This document shows positions 1 to 8,947 of a stretch of 64,000 nt of DNA, in pieces. The stretch comes from Castellaniella sp041675725. GTDB lineage: Bacteria > Pseudomonadota > Gammaproteobacteria > Burkholderiales > Burkholderiaceae_B. A program made the position numbers and the translations under genes. The notes below the pieces were generated by a model that had not been told where the DNA came from, ran no database searches, and saw only the letters and a list, made by a program, of their open reading frames with translations. How positions within the stretch are numbered: the first letter of the stretch is position 1; each line of letters starts with the position of its first letter. The stretch is from positions 5,674 to 69,673 of the forward strand of contig NZ_JBAYTI010000005.1 in NCBI RefSeq assembly GCF_041675725.1. Reading direction: 5' to 3'.

Positions 1-94
1 ACACGGCGTAGTCGAGATAGGCCTGCTCGGCAAAATGCGCCAGCATCAAGCCTTCTTCATCCCCAGCCTCATTGATGTCCACGTCTCGATCCAT
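1..94 (-). CDS. parC: DNA topoisomerase IV subunit A, N-terminal fragment (cut by window edge)
   Basis: Only the first 31 codons are inside the window. They read MDRDVDINEAGDEEGLMLAH, followed by FAEQAYLDYAV, which matches the start of ParC/GyrA-type subunits where the AYLDYAM/V stretch precedes the conserved RALP region. ParC is the DNA-cleaving subunit of topoisomerase IV, which decatenates daughter chromosomes. The ATG lies nine bases after the parE stop and is preceded by a GAGG-type ribosome site, so parE and parC are one operon. Identity rests on the short match plus the parE neighbour. Confidence 0.85.
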   Translation of the reverse strand, partial: MDRDVDINEAGDEEGLMLAHFAEQAYLDYAV

Positions 95-103
95 TCTGCT
101 GCC

Positions 104-2113
104 TCATACATCCACATCGGCCAGATTGCCTTTTTCTTCCAGCCAGGCGCGCCGCCGGGCGGACTCACCGCGCGCCATGAGCATGTCGAACATCTGCGCC
201 GACGCCTCGCGGCCATCCGGACCATGCTGCACCTGCACCAGGCGGCGGGTATCGGGGTTGAGGGTCGTATCCCACAACTGCTCGGCATTCATTTCACCCA
301 GCCCCTTGAAACGGCTGATGCGCCAGCTGCCCTCGCGCAGGCCTTCATTGCGCAGTTTTTCCTGCAGTGCATCGAGTTCGGCCTGGTCCAGGCAATACAG
401 CTTGCGCGCCGGGCGCTTGCCGGCCGCTGGAACGTCGACCCGAAACAGGGGCGGGCGCGCCACGTACACATGCCCGGCCTTGATCAGCTGCGGAAAATGC
501 CGCAGGAACAGCGTCAGCAGCAATACCTGGATGTGGGCACCATCCACGTCCGCATCCGACAGGATGCAGATGCGCCGATAGCGCAAGCCGGACAGATCGA
601 CCCGCTCGCCGGGACCATGGGGGTCGACCCCGATCGCGACCGAAATATCGTGGATCTCGTGATTCGCGAACAAACGGTCGCGTTCGACTTCCCAGGCGTT
701 CAGGATCTTGCCGCGCAGGGGCAGGATGGCCTGGAATTCCTTGTCGCGCCCCATCTTCGCCGAGCCGCCTGCCGAATCGCCCTCCACGAGGAAGATTTCC
801 GTGCGCGAGGCATCCGACGACTCGCAGTCGGTGAGTTTGCCCGGCAGGACCGCAACCCCCGATCCCTTGCGCTTTTCAACCTTGCGCGTGGCGCGCACCC
901 GGGTGCGCGCCTGCCCAATGGCGAGTTCGGCGATCTTGCGGCCATGCTCGACGTGCGCATGAAGCCATAGCTCGAGCGCGTTGCGCACGATGCCACCCAC
1001 CAGCCGCACCGCGTCACGGCTGTTCAGGCGTTCTTTGATCTGCCCCTGGAACTGGGGATCCAGCACTTTGGCCGAGAGCACGAAGCTGGCCCGGGCAAAA
1101 ACGTCCTCGGGCAGCAGCCGCAAGCCCTTGGGAACCAGGTTGTGCATATCGGCGAATGATTTGACGGCATTGAACAGCCCCTCGCGCAGGCCGGATTCAT
1201 GGGTGCCGCCGGCTGGCGTGGAAATCAGATTGACGTAGGATTCGCGCACCACGGGGCCCTCTTCGGACCAGGCCACGACCCAGTGCGCCCCTTCGCCGGG
1301 CGCATGGTGCTCGTCATCCGGGCCGATGGCTTGCTCGCCCTCGAACAGGGGCACCAGCAGCGCCGAGCCGGCCAGCGCTTCGGACAGGTAGCCCGACAGG
1401 CCGCCGGCATAGTGCCATTCGCGCAGCTGCCCGGTCTTTTCAAGGGCCAGGCTGACACGACAGCCACCCAGCAGCACCGCCTTGCTGCGCAGCACGTGCT
1501 CGAGCTCGGCCTGCGGCACCTGCCGCTGATCAAAAAAGCGCGCGTCCGGCCACACCCGTACCCGGGTGCCCGTGCGTTTCTTGGGTACGGTCGCCCCCTT
1601 CTGCAGGGGCTGGGCGACAGCGCCATCGGCAAATGCCATCTGCCACTCTGCGCCATCGCGCCAGACGGTCACTTCGAGCCGCGAGGCCAATGCATTGGTG
1701 ACCGAAACGCCGACCCCGTGCAGCCCCCCGGAAAACGCGTAGGCCGCCGCCCCTTCTTTGCTGAACTTGCCGCCCGCGTGCAGGCGGGTGAACACCAGCT
1801 CGATGACCGGCAGCTGCTCTTGGGGATGCAGCCCCACGGGGATCCCACGCCCGTCATCCTGGACCGACAGGCTGCCGTCCGCATGGCAGATGACCGCGAT
1901 CAGCTGCGCAAAGCCTGCCAGCGCTTCGTCGGCCGCATTGTCGATCACCTCTTGCAGCATGTGCAGGGGATTGTTGGTTCGCGTGTACATGCCGGGGCGC
2001 TGGCGCACCGGCTCGAGCCCCTTGAGAACCTGAATCGAGGATTCGTCGTATCGTGCTGTAGTCAATGTTTCGTCCGTGTTTCGTCCGCTGCCCGGGCCAG
2101 AAAAAAGCACCAT
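104..2113 (-). CDS. parE: DNA topoisomerase IV subunit B (ATPase)
   Basis: The 669-residue protein has the GHKL ATPase fold (EVIDNAADEAL near residue 60, then GGLHGVGVSVTNAL), the transducer, and the TOPRIM domain with EIFLVEGDSAGGSA and DADVDGAHIQ, ending in the GyrB/ParE C-terminal segment (SRFKGLGEMN). It powers strand passage by ParC, encoded immediately downstream. GyrB would be about 800 residues, so length and the parC partner favour ParE. The first 25 residues are not conserved in the family; a TTG at 2065 (LTTARYDESS) is an alternative start, so the N-terminus is uncertain. Confidence 0.95.
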   Translation of the reverse strand: MVLFSGPGSGRNTDETLTTARYDESSIQVLKGLEPVRQRPGMYTRTNNPLHMLQEVIDNAADEALAGFAQLIAVICHADGSLSVQDDGRGIPVGLHPQEQLPVIELVFTRLHAGGKFSKEGAAAYAFSGGLHGVGVSVTNALASRLEVTVWRDGAEWQMAFADGAVAQPLQKGATVPKKRTGTRVRVWPDARFFDQRQVPQAELEHVLRSKAVLLGGCRVSLALEKTGQLREWHYAGGLSGYLSEALAGSALLVPLFEGEQAIGPDDEHHAPGEGAHWVVAWSEEGPVVRESYVNLISTPAGGTHESGLREGLFNAVKSFADMHNLVPKGLRLLPEDVFARASFVLSAKVLDPQFQGQIKERLNSRDAVRLVGGIVRNALELWLHAHVEHGRKIAELAIGQARTRVRATRKVEKRKGSGVAVLPGKLTDCESSDASRTEIFLVEGDSAGGSAKMGRDKEFQAILPLRGKILNAWEVERDRLFANHEIHDISVAIGVDPHGPGERVDLSGLRYRRICILSDADVDGAHIQVLLLTLFLRHFPQLIKAGHVYVARPPLFRVDVPAAGKRPARKLYCLDQAELDALQEKLRNEGLREGSWRISRFKGLGEMNAEQLWDTTLNPDTRRLVQVQHGPDGREASAQMFDMLMARGESARRRAWLEEKGNLADVDV

Positions 2114-2219
2114 TTTACGAAGATAATGTTATGCTTGACGGAAACAGGGCTTGGGCACTCCGTGCATGGCCTGCCCAACCCCCCGCCCCGCCTTCGTTTA
2201 TCCCAGGTTCCGAAATACA

Positions 2220-2546
2220 ATGAGCGACTCCATCCAGCACGTCAGTGATGCGTCCTTTCAGGCCGACGTGCTCCAATCCGAAAGCCCGGTGTTGGTCGAC
2301 TTCTGGGCCGAATGGTGCGGCCCCTGCAAAATGATTGCGCCGCTGCTCGAAGAAGCCGCCAGCAAGCACCAGGGCCGCCTCACCATCGCCAAACTCAATG
2401 TCGACGACAATCCGGCCAGCGCTGCGCAATACGGCATCCGGGGCATCCCCACACTGATGCTCTTCAAAGATGGGCAGGTCGTTGCCACCAAGGTTGGCGC
2501 CCTCTCGCGCAACCAGCTGCAAGCCTTCCTCGACGAAGCCCTGTAA
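2220..2546 (+). CDS. trxA: Thioredoxin 1
   Basis: A 108-residue thioredoxin with the redox-active WCGPCK motif around residues 34-39, the preceding VLVDFWAEWC strand and the cis-proline motif GIPTLMLF. It reduces disulfides in cytosolic proteins such as ribonucleotide reductase and is itself reduced by thioredoxin reductase. The start at 2220 (MSDSIQHV) gives the normal family length; the longer in-frame extension upstream is rich in proline and unlike thioredoxin. It lies divergently from parE and just upstream of rho, a gene order also found in enterobacteria. Confidence 0.97.
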   Translation: MSDSIQHVSDASFQADVLQSESPVLVDFWAEWCGPCKMIAPLLEEAASKHQGRLTIAKLNVDDNPASAAQYGIRGIPTLMLFKDGQVVATKVGALSRNQLQAFLDEAL

Positions 2547-2585
2547 ACACGCCATCCTGATCCGTACCTTTCACGCCTCCATGCA

Positions 2586-2605
2586 CAAGCCCCATCCGGG
2601 GCTTG
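2586..2605 (+). promoter_or_regulatory. Perfect hairpin in the trxA-rho gap
   Basis: CAAGCCCC, loop ATCC, GGGGCTTG forms an 8-bp perfect stem 40 bases after trxA and 45 bases before rho. There is no T-run after it, so it is not a standard intrinsic terminator. It could shield the trxA 3' end or be part of a rho leader. In E. coli rho is autoregulated by termination in its leader; whether that applies here is inference. Confidence 0.5.
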
Positions 2606-2650
2606 CGGCTGTCCAGACGGTCCCTCTGTCCCCTCCTCCGTTTCCAACTC

Positions 2651-3907
2651 ATGCACCTGAATGAACTCAAAGCACTGCATGTCTCGCAGCTGCTCGAAAT
2701 GGCCGCCGGTCTAGAGATCGAAAATGCCAACCGCCTGCGCAAACAGGAACTGATGTTCGCCATCATGAAGCGGCGCGCCAAACAGGGCGAACAAATCTTC
2801 GGCGATGGGGTCCTCGAAGTCCTGCCCGACGGCTTTGGCTTTCTGCGTTCCCCCGAGACTTCGTACCTGGCCAGCACCGACGACATCTACATCTCGCCCT
2901 CGCAGATACGGCGCTTCAACCTGCACACGGGCGACTCGATCGAAGGCGAAGTCCGGGTGCCCAAGGACGGCGAGCGCTACTTCGCGCTGGTCAAGGTCGA
3001 CAAGGTCAACGGCATGCTCCCGGAAGCCATCAAGCACCGGATCATGTTCGAGAACCTCACGCCGCTGCACCCCGACGTCCCCATGGTGCTCGAGCGTGAC
3101 ATCAAGAGCAAGGAAAACATCACTGGGCGCATCATGGACATCTTTGCCCCCATCGGCAAAGGCCAGCGCGCCCTGATCGTCGCCAGCCCCAAATCCGGCA
3201 AGACCGTGATGATGCAGCATATCGCGCATGCGATCACGGCCAACTATCCCGATGCCGTGATGATCGTCCTGCTGGTCGACGAACGACCCGAAGAAGTCAC
3301 CGAAATGCAGCGCACGGTGCGCGGCGAAGTGGTGGCGTCCACCTTCGATGAACCGGCCACACGACACGTGCAGGTCGCTGAAATGGTGATCGAAAAGGCC
3401 AAGCGCCTGGTCGAGCTCAAGAAAGACGTGGTCATATTGCTCGACTCCATCACTCGTCTGGCCCGCGCCTACAACACCGTTGTCCCGGCATCGGGCAAGG
3501 TGCTCACCGGCGGCGTCGATGCCAATGCCCTGCAACGCCCCAAACGCTTCTTCGGTGCGGCGCGCAACCTCGAAGAGGGTGGCTCGCTGACCATCATCGG
3601 CACCGCCCTCATCGAAACGGGCAGCCGCATGGATGAGGTCATCTACGAAGAATTCAAGGGCACGGGCAACTCTGAAGTGCATCTCGAGCGCCGCCTGGCC
3701 GAAAAGCGCATCTATCCGGCCATCAACCTGAACAAATCCGGCACACGTCGCGAAGAACTCCTGATCAGCCCGGAACTTCTGCCGAAAATCTGGGTATTGC
3801 GCAAATTCATACACGATATGGATGATGTCGAAGCCATGGAATTCATCCTGGACAAAATCCGGGCCACCAAAAACAACGCCGAATTCTTTGACATGATGAA
3901 AAAATAA
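2651..3907 (+). CDS. rho: Transcription termination factor Rho
   Basis: The 418-residue protein starting MHLNELK matches Rho in length and along its whole course: N-terminal helix bundle, cold-shock-like RNA-binding domain (DGFGFLRSPETSYL), Walker A SPKSGKT, Walker B VVILLDSITR, Q-loop region GGVDANALQRPKRFFG and R-loop region EEFKGTGNSEVHLERR. Rho is a hexameric RNA helicase that ends transcription at non-translated transcripts. The start at 2651 was chosen because E. coli Rho begins MNLTELK; a longer in-frame start adds 16 unlike residues. gdhA begins only 13 bases after the stop. Confidence 0.98.
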   Translation: MHLNELKALHVSQLLEMAAGLEIENANRLRKQELMFAIMKRRAKQGEQIFGDGVLEVLPDGFGFLRSPETSYLASTDDIYISPSQIRRFNLHTGDSIEGEVRVPKDGERYFALVKVDKVNGMLPEAIKHRIMFENLTPLHPDVPMVLERDIKSKENITGRIMDIFAPIGKGQRALIVASPKSGKTVMMQHIAHAITANYPDAVMIVLLVDERPEEVTEMQRTVRGEVVASTFDEPATRHVQVAEMVIEKAKRLVELKKDVVILLDSITRLARAYNTVVPASGKVLTGGVDANALQRPKRFFGAARNLEEGGSLTIIGTALIETGSRMDEVIYEEFKGTGNSEVHLERRLAEKRIYPAINLNKSGTRREELLISPELLPKIWVLRKFIHDMDDVEAMEFILDKIRATKNNAEFFDMMKK

Positions 3908-3920
3908 GCGAGATCCCTTG

Positions 3921-5261
3921 ATGAATTCCTCTTCTGTTGATGATTTTCTATCCCGGGTCGAGGCCCGGGACCCGAATCAACCCGAATACCTGCAGGCCGT
4001 CACCGAAGTCATGCACTGCCTGTGGCCCTACATACAGGCGCACCCGCACTACGCAGACCAGGCGCTGCTCGAGCGGCTGATCGAACCCGAACGCATCATC
4101 CAGTTCCGCATCTGCTGGCAGGACGACAACGGGCAGATCCGCGTCAATCGGGGCTACCGCATCCAGCACAGCTCGGCCATCGGGCCCTATAAGGGTGGCA
4201 TGCGCTTCCACCCTTCCGTCAACCTGTCCATCCTCAAGTTCCTGGCCTTCGAACAGACCTTCAAGAACGCCCTCACCACGCTGCCCATGGGCAGCGGCAA
4301 AGGGGGATCAGACTTCGACCCCAAAGGCAAGTCCGACGCCGAAGTGATGCGTTTCTGCCAGGCCTTGATGCTCGAACTCTACCGCCACCTGGGGCCGGAT
4401 ACGGATGTGCCGGCCGGTGACATCGGCGTGGGCAGCCGCGAAGTCGGCTACATGGCGGGCATGATGAAAAAACTGTCGAACCAGTCTGGCAGCGTATTCA
4501 CCGGCAAGGGCACCGCGTTCGGCGGCAGCCTGATCCGCCCCGAGGCCACGGGGTATGGCACCGTCTACTTTGCCGAGGAAATGCTGCGTTATGCCGGGCA
4601 GTCGCTGGAAGGCTACAAGGTATCGGTATCCGGCTCAGGCAATGTCGCCCAGTATGCCATCGAAAAATGCATGCAACTGGGGGCCCGGGTGGTGTCTGCC
4701 TCCGATTCCCAGGGCTGCGTCATCGACCCGGCCGGCTTCAACGCCGAAAAACTCGCCTGGCTGATCGACCTCAAAAACGAGCGTCGGGGGCGCATCGAAG
4801 AATACGCCGAGCACTTCGGGTTGCAATACGAAGCCAACCGATGCCCATGGCACGTACCGGTCGACGTGGCCCTGCCCTGTGCGACCCAAAACGAGCTCAC
4901 GCTGGAAGACGCCCGCACCCTGATCGCCAACGGCGTGCGTTGTGTGGCCGAAGGCGCCAACATGCCCAGCAGCTATGATGCCGCCGAAGCCTTCATTCAG
5001 GCCGGCGTGCTTTATGCACCCGGCAAGGCCAGCAACGCCGGCGGCGTCGCGGTGTCGGGTCTCGAAATGAGCCAGAACGCCCAACGCCTGCACTGGACGC
5101 GCGATCAGGTTGACAGCCGGCTGCACGCCATCATGCGCAACATCCACGAAAACTGCGTGCACTACGGGGCCCAGGGGCGCAAGGTCAATTACCTGAACGG
5201 CGCCAATATCGCCGGCTTCGTGAAGGTGGCCGACGCCATGCTGGCGCAGGGGGTGTACTGA
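3921..5261 (+). CDS. gdhA: NADP-type glutamate dehydrogenase
   Basis: The 446-residue enzyme interconverts 2-oxoglutarate plus ammonia with glutamate. It shows the hexameric GDH signature: YKGGMRFHPSVN for substrate binding, LPMGSGKGGSDFDPKGKSD containing the catalytic lysine, PAGDIGVGSREVGYM, and the nucleotide-binding SGSGNVAQYA. Length and motifs match the E. coli GdhA class. The ATG at 3921 is preferred over an adjacent TTG codon. It follows rho by 13 bases and ends before a strong terminator, suggesting possible read-through transcription from rho, though a separate promoter inside rho cannot be excluded. Confidence 0.96.
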   Translation: MNSSSVDDFLSRVEARDPNQPEYLQAVTEVMHCLWPYIQAHPHYADQALLERLIEPERIIQFRICWQDDNGQIRVNRGYRIQHSSAIGPYKGGMRFHPSVNLSILKFLAFEQTFKNALTTLPMGSGKGGSDFDPKGKSDAEVMRFCQALMLELYRHLGPDTDVPAGDIGVGSREVGYMAGMMKKLSNQSGSVFTGKGTAFGGSLIRPEATGYGTVYFAEEMLRYAGQSLEGYKVSVSGSGNVAQYAIEKCMQLGARVVSASDSQGCVIDPAGFNAEKLAWLIDLKNERRGRIEEYAEHFGLQYEANRCPWHVPVDVALPCATQNELTLEDARTLIANGVRCVAEGANMPSSYDAAEAFIQAGVLYAPGKASNAGGVAVSGLEMSQNAQRLHWTRDQVDSRLHAIMRNIHENCVHYGAQGRKVNYLNGANIAGFVKVADAMLAQGVY

Positions 5262-5292
5262 TGATCCCCCCGAATACCGTTCTGCAACTCTG

Positions 5293-5318
5293 AAAAAGGC
5301 TCCCCAGGGAGCCTTTTT
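5293..5318. terminator. Bidirectional intrinsic terminator between gdhA and yhdP
   Basis: AAAAAGGCTCCC, loop CAG, GGAGCCTTTTT makes a perfect stem flanked by an A-run and a T-run, so it can stop transcription from either side. It sits between two convergent genes. Confidence 0.9.
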
Positions 5319-5320
5319 CA

Positions 5321-8300
5321 TCATCCGTCCGTCAGGCTGACCTCTTCCAGCTGCGGGTCCTCCCAGGCACCGGTGATCCGGTATCGCTTGGTCATCGCGC
5401 GCGCCAGAGGATCTTTCAGCAGCCACTGCGTCACGAACGCTCCCAGGCCCACCAAGGGGTTGACGGCAATGCCCGCCGCCACGGAAGCCCCGCTGGCATC
5501 CAGATTGGGTACCACGACGGCCTGCAAATCCATCGTCTCGTCGATGAGATGGGCGGTGCCATCGAGCAGCAGGGTTCCGGCCGGGCCGATCATCTTGTAG
5601 TCCTGCATGCGTGCCAAGCCATGATTCAGCGTCAGCGTGCCGCGCAACTGGTCGAACGGCAAGCCCTCCCGTACCAGGCCCGCCAGCGCGCCCTCGAGCC
5701 GGAACAGACGCGAGACGGACTGCAGCGAGAAGAACTCCAGAAATTTGGCGGAACGTGAATCCACCTGGGGGAAACGGCCCTTGTCGAGCGCCAGTACCAG
5801 CTCGCCCTGGATATCCTGTATGCGGGTACTCCACGGCAAGTCGCGCCAATTGAAATGCCCATGAATCTCGCCCTGCCCGCCGGCCAGCACCCCGGGCCAA
5901 CCCGCGTGGTCCATCCAGGCCCCCAGGTTGTCGGTGTCCAGGCGCGCCTTGATGGACAAGCCACGATCCGGCCCCTGCAAGTGCCAGACCCCAGTGCCCT
6001 GCAGCTGGGTTCCCGCCGGGCCGATCCGCAGCCGCCCCAGTGTCCAGACCTTGCCGGCGCGATCCTGCTCGCCCTCCAGTGCCAGGGGACCCAAGGCATG
6101 ACCATACAGGCGGAAGTCTTCCACCTGCAGGACGATTGCCGGTATGAAAACCTCTTCCTCTGGATCCTGCGTGATTTCTGCCGAGGACTTCGGCAGCAGG
6201 GAACCCGTGTCTCTGGGGTCGTCGCCCAGGCTCAGACGATCGAAATGCGCGCTCACCCGGCCCTGCACCTTGCCCTGGCGCGCCTGCCACTTGAGGGTGC
6301 CGCGGGTCTGCTCGGAGCGCAGGTTGACGGACCACTGGCCCCCTTCGGCCTGCACAGCCCGCAAGGACGCCTGGTCGAGCCGGGTTCCGAGAAGGCGCAG
6401 TTGATCCGCCTGCACGCTGAAGGCCACCAGCGCCGGCCATAGGCCCGGCGCGGTCCGCGCCGTGGTGGGTGCCTCGAATTCATCGGCGATACGATCCCAT
6501 GCATCCACGTCGACCAGCGGGTAGGCCACGTCCACTTGCAGGCCCGGAACCGGCTTGGCAGCGGCTCGGCCCAGGCCCATGGCCGCCTGCTCGAAGTAAG
6601 GCTGTTTCGGCGAACCCGGCCGGTGGATCAATATCAGGTTCAGGGCATCCCCAAGCCGGAAGTCCAGACGCTCCAGACCCTGCGCCTCACTGCTCCAGTC
6701 TGCGCGCAAGGGCATCGCCTCGCCCACGGGTTTGGCCAGTGGCGCTGGAAAATCGAGCTTCAGGTCTTCCACTGCCGATTCAAGCTCCAAATGATAGCCA
6801 TGGCCCTTGCGGTGCAACAAGGCCTGCCAGGCCATCGACCCGGAAATCCGCTGCATGCCCGACACGTTCGCCAGCGCGCGCAGGGCAGCAGCCGTCATAT
6901 GGCCATGCAGCGCCAGCCCCGGCGCACTGGAAGGACCCAATGCGCCGGAGATGTTCAAGTCGCCCCCCAGCAACCGGGCCTTGAGGGGGTCGGGTAGGCT
7001 CACCCCGTTTTCATCGAAGTGCAACCGGCCTGTAATGGCCTCGATCATGGGCGCCCCGGGCAGGAAACGCACGCTGGCCGGCCCGGAAAAATCCACCTGA
7101 CCATGCACCTGCGTATCAATGCTGTGCAGCAGGGGCACCGTCAGCGACAGCGGCACCTTCCATTGACCCGTGGCCTGTGCTTCGGCAAACAGGCCCTGGA
7201 GCATGTCGCCCACGGGAGAATGCCGCATGAACGCCATCCAGGTCTGGCCGCTGGCCTGGCTCTGGCCCGACGCCTCGAGTGTCGTGTCGTTTTCGAGATC
7301 CGGAATCCGCGCCTGGATGTCGCTCAGGTGGATCCAATCGGCGTCCGGCGCCGGCTGCATCATCGCCCGTTCGCCCTGCAGGCGCAGATCGGTGCGACGC
7401 AGATCTGCACGCCCTTCGATCTGCTCGAGCAGCGGCCAGCGGTCGGCATCGACGGCATCCGGCACGAAATCGACTGTGGCGTTCGTGAGCCGGCCTGCCA
7501 AATGGAAGTCGCCGGCCTCGGGCCGATCCCCGAACGGGAACTCGGCGACATCGCCCCGCAACTGCCAGTCGGCATCGCGCAGTTCGCCCTGCTTGAGACC
7601 CGTGGCCAGCCAGGCGCGCGCGTCTTCGTCTACCTCAAGGGGTAGGTAGCGATGGATGGCAGCCAGTTCTGCGCGCTCGATCCGGCCGTTGAAATCGGCT
7701 TGGCCAGCCCCCTGGCCCGAGGCCCAGTGGCCCTGCCCCTGTACGCTGACGTCAGGGTTGAGCCAACGAAAATGATCGACCTGCAAGGCCAGATTGCGGG
7801 CCGCCGGGGCATCGACCGGATCGGCCGACCGCCCCACGAACTGCCCACCCGCCTCGAGTACCCCCAGCGCTAGTTCGTGGTCGAACCAGTCAGGCGCCTT
7901 CAATGCTGCGCCCTGGGCCCGCGCCTGGAACGCGACCGTCCCGCGCAATTGCCCCTCGCGCCCCAGGGTCCGCAGAACGTCGAGACCGGCGCGCCCCCAG
8001 ACCTGTGCATCGGCCACCTGCACCAGGTCTTCGGCCCCCGCTTGCCATGCGAGGCCACGGGATTGCAGCCAGATCGTGACTTGCGGCGCGGCCTTTGACG
8101 AATCCCCCCAGAACTGCACGTCGAGACTGCCTTTTTGCAGGGCGGACGGCACATCCAGCCATGGGCGCCAGGCGGCCGCATCGGTACCCTTCAGCTGCAG
8201 CCAGGCCTGCCACGACGTCGGCCATTGGCCCGACACCAGGGCAGCCGCATCCCCCAGCAAGGCCTTGAACGCCAGATGGGTCTGTGGCCCCGCCGACGTA

Positions 8301-8920
8301 CGCGCCGTCAACGACACCCCCACCCCCTGCCCAGGCAAACGACGTAGAACGAGGTTGACCCCGTCGAGCCTGAGCGCCGTACCATCGCGGGTCTGATCCG
8401 TCCAGCGCAACGAGGCATCGCGCAGCTCGAGCATGGGCTGGGACAGCAGCCACAACAGCGTGGCATCCGACACGGCCTGGTCGGCTGCAGAGCTATTGTC
8501 TTCGATCAGAGGGATATCCAGCCGCCCATCGGGCAGGCGCACCAGATGCAACGCTACCCCGCGGGTCTGCAGCTGCAGCAGGCCCGGTTGCGCAGGACGC
8601 CAGGCGGGCCAATCGACCAGCGCCCGCACCGACGGGATGGTAAGTAGATCTCGGCCATCTGGCGAGCGCAGACGGACATCGTGCACCTCAATGCGGGGCC
8701 TGAAACCCTGCCACTGGATCTCGAGCGCATCCCATTGGATCCCGGCCCCGAGGGCACGCGACAGGTGCGCCTGAATCTGCGGCTGGGCATACTGCAAAAG
8801 GGGCGACAGGCCATAACGCACCCCCAGCACGCACAATGCCAGAACGATGTACAGGCCGATCAGGAGCCGAAGCAGGTACCGGCCACAGGTTGCGGCAAGG
8901 CGTGAATTCAATTGGCGCAT
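5321..8920 (-). CDS. yhdP: YhdP-family AsmA-like envelope protein
   Basis: From the start MRQLNSRLAATCGRYLL the protein has 1199 residues with one N-terminal membrane segment (LLIGLYIVLALCVLGVRYGL) followed by a very long periplasmic region rich in beta repeats, as in the AsmA-like/DUF3971 family. YhdP of E. coli is one of the redundant bridge-like proteins carrying phospholipids to the outer membrane. The C-terminal AsmA-type segment (GTLTLNHGLARMQDYKMIGPAG region) is visible. A longer start would run into glnE. It is divergent from glnE with only 27 bases between starts, so their promoters must overlap. Confidence 0.9.
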   Translation of the reverse strand: MRQLNSRLAATCGRYLLRLLIGLYIVLALCVLGVRYGLSPLLQYAQPQIQAHLSRALGAGIQWDALEIQWQGFRPRIEVHDVRLRSPDGRDLLTIPSVRALVDWPAWRPAQPGLLQLQTRGVALHLVRLPDGRLDIPLIEDNSSAADQAVSDATLLWLLSQPMLELRDASLRWTDQTRDGTALRLDGVNLVLRRLPGQGVGVSLTARTSAGPQTHLAFKALLGDAAALVSGQWPTSWQAWLQLKGTDAAAWRPWLDVPSALQKGSLDVQFWGDSSKAAPQVTIWLQSRGLAWQAGAEDLVQVADAQVWGRAGLDVLRTLGREGQLRGTVAFQARAQGAALKAPDWFDHELALGVLEAGGQFVGRSADPVDAPAARNLALQVDHFRWLNPDVSVQGQGHWASGQGAGQADFNGRIERAELAAIHRYLPLEVDEDARAWLATGLKQGELRDADWQLRGDVAEFPFGDRPEAGDFHLAGRLTNATVDFVPDAVDADRWPLLEQIEGRADLRRTDLRLQGERAMMQPAPDADWIHLSDIQARIPDLENDTTLEASGQSQASGQTWMAFMRHSPVGDMLQGLFAEAQATGQWKVPLSLTVPLLHSIDTQVHGQVDFSGPASVRFLPGAPMIEAITGRLHFDENGVSLPDPLKARLLGGDLNISGALGPSSAPGLALHGHMTAAALRALANVSGMQRISGSMAWQALLHRKGHGYHLELESAVEDLKLDFPAPLAKPVGEAMPLRADWSSEAQGLERLDFRLGDALNLILIHRPGSPKQPYFEQAAMGLGRAAAKPVPGLQVDVAYPLVDVDAWDRIADEFEAPTTARTAPGLWPALVAFSVQADQLRLLGTRLDQASLRAVQAEGGQWSVNLRSEQTRGTLKWQARQGKVQGRVSAHFDRLSLGDDPRDTGSLLPKSSAEITQDPEEEVFIPAIVLQVEDFRLYGHALGPLALEGEQDRAGKVWTLGRLRIGPAGTQLQGTGVWHLQGPDRGLSIKARLDTDNLGAWMDHAGWPGVLAGGQGEIHGHFNWRDLPWSTRIQDIQGELVLALDKGRFPQVDSRSAKFLEFFSLQSVSRLFRLEGALAGLVREGLPFDQLRGTLTLNHGLARMQDYKMIGPAGTLLLDGTAHLIDETMDLQAVVVPNLDASGASVAAGIAVNPLVGLGAFVTQWLLKDPLARAMTKRYRITGAWEDPQLEEVSLTDG

Positions 8921-8947
8921 GCCATGATTTGCAGTATGTTGGAGCCC

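Noticed and set aside
2216..2221. TACAAT overlapping the trxA start as a -10
   Set aside because: Transcription would start after the ATG, and the ATG at 2220 gives the correct thioredoxin N-terminus.
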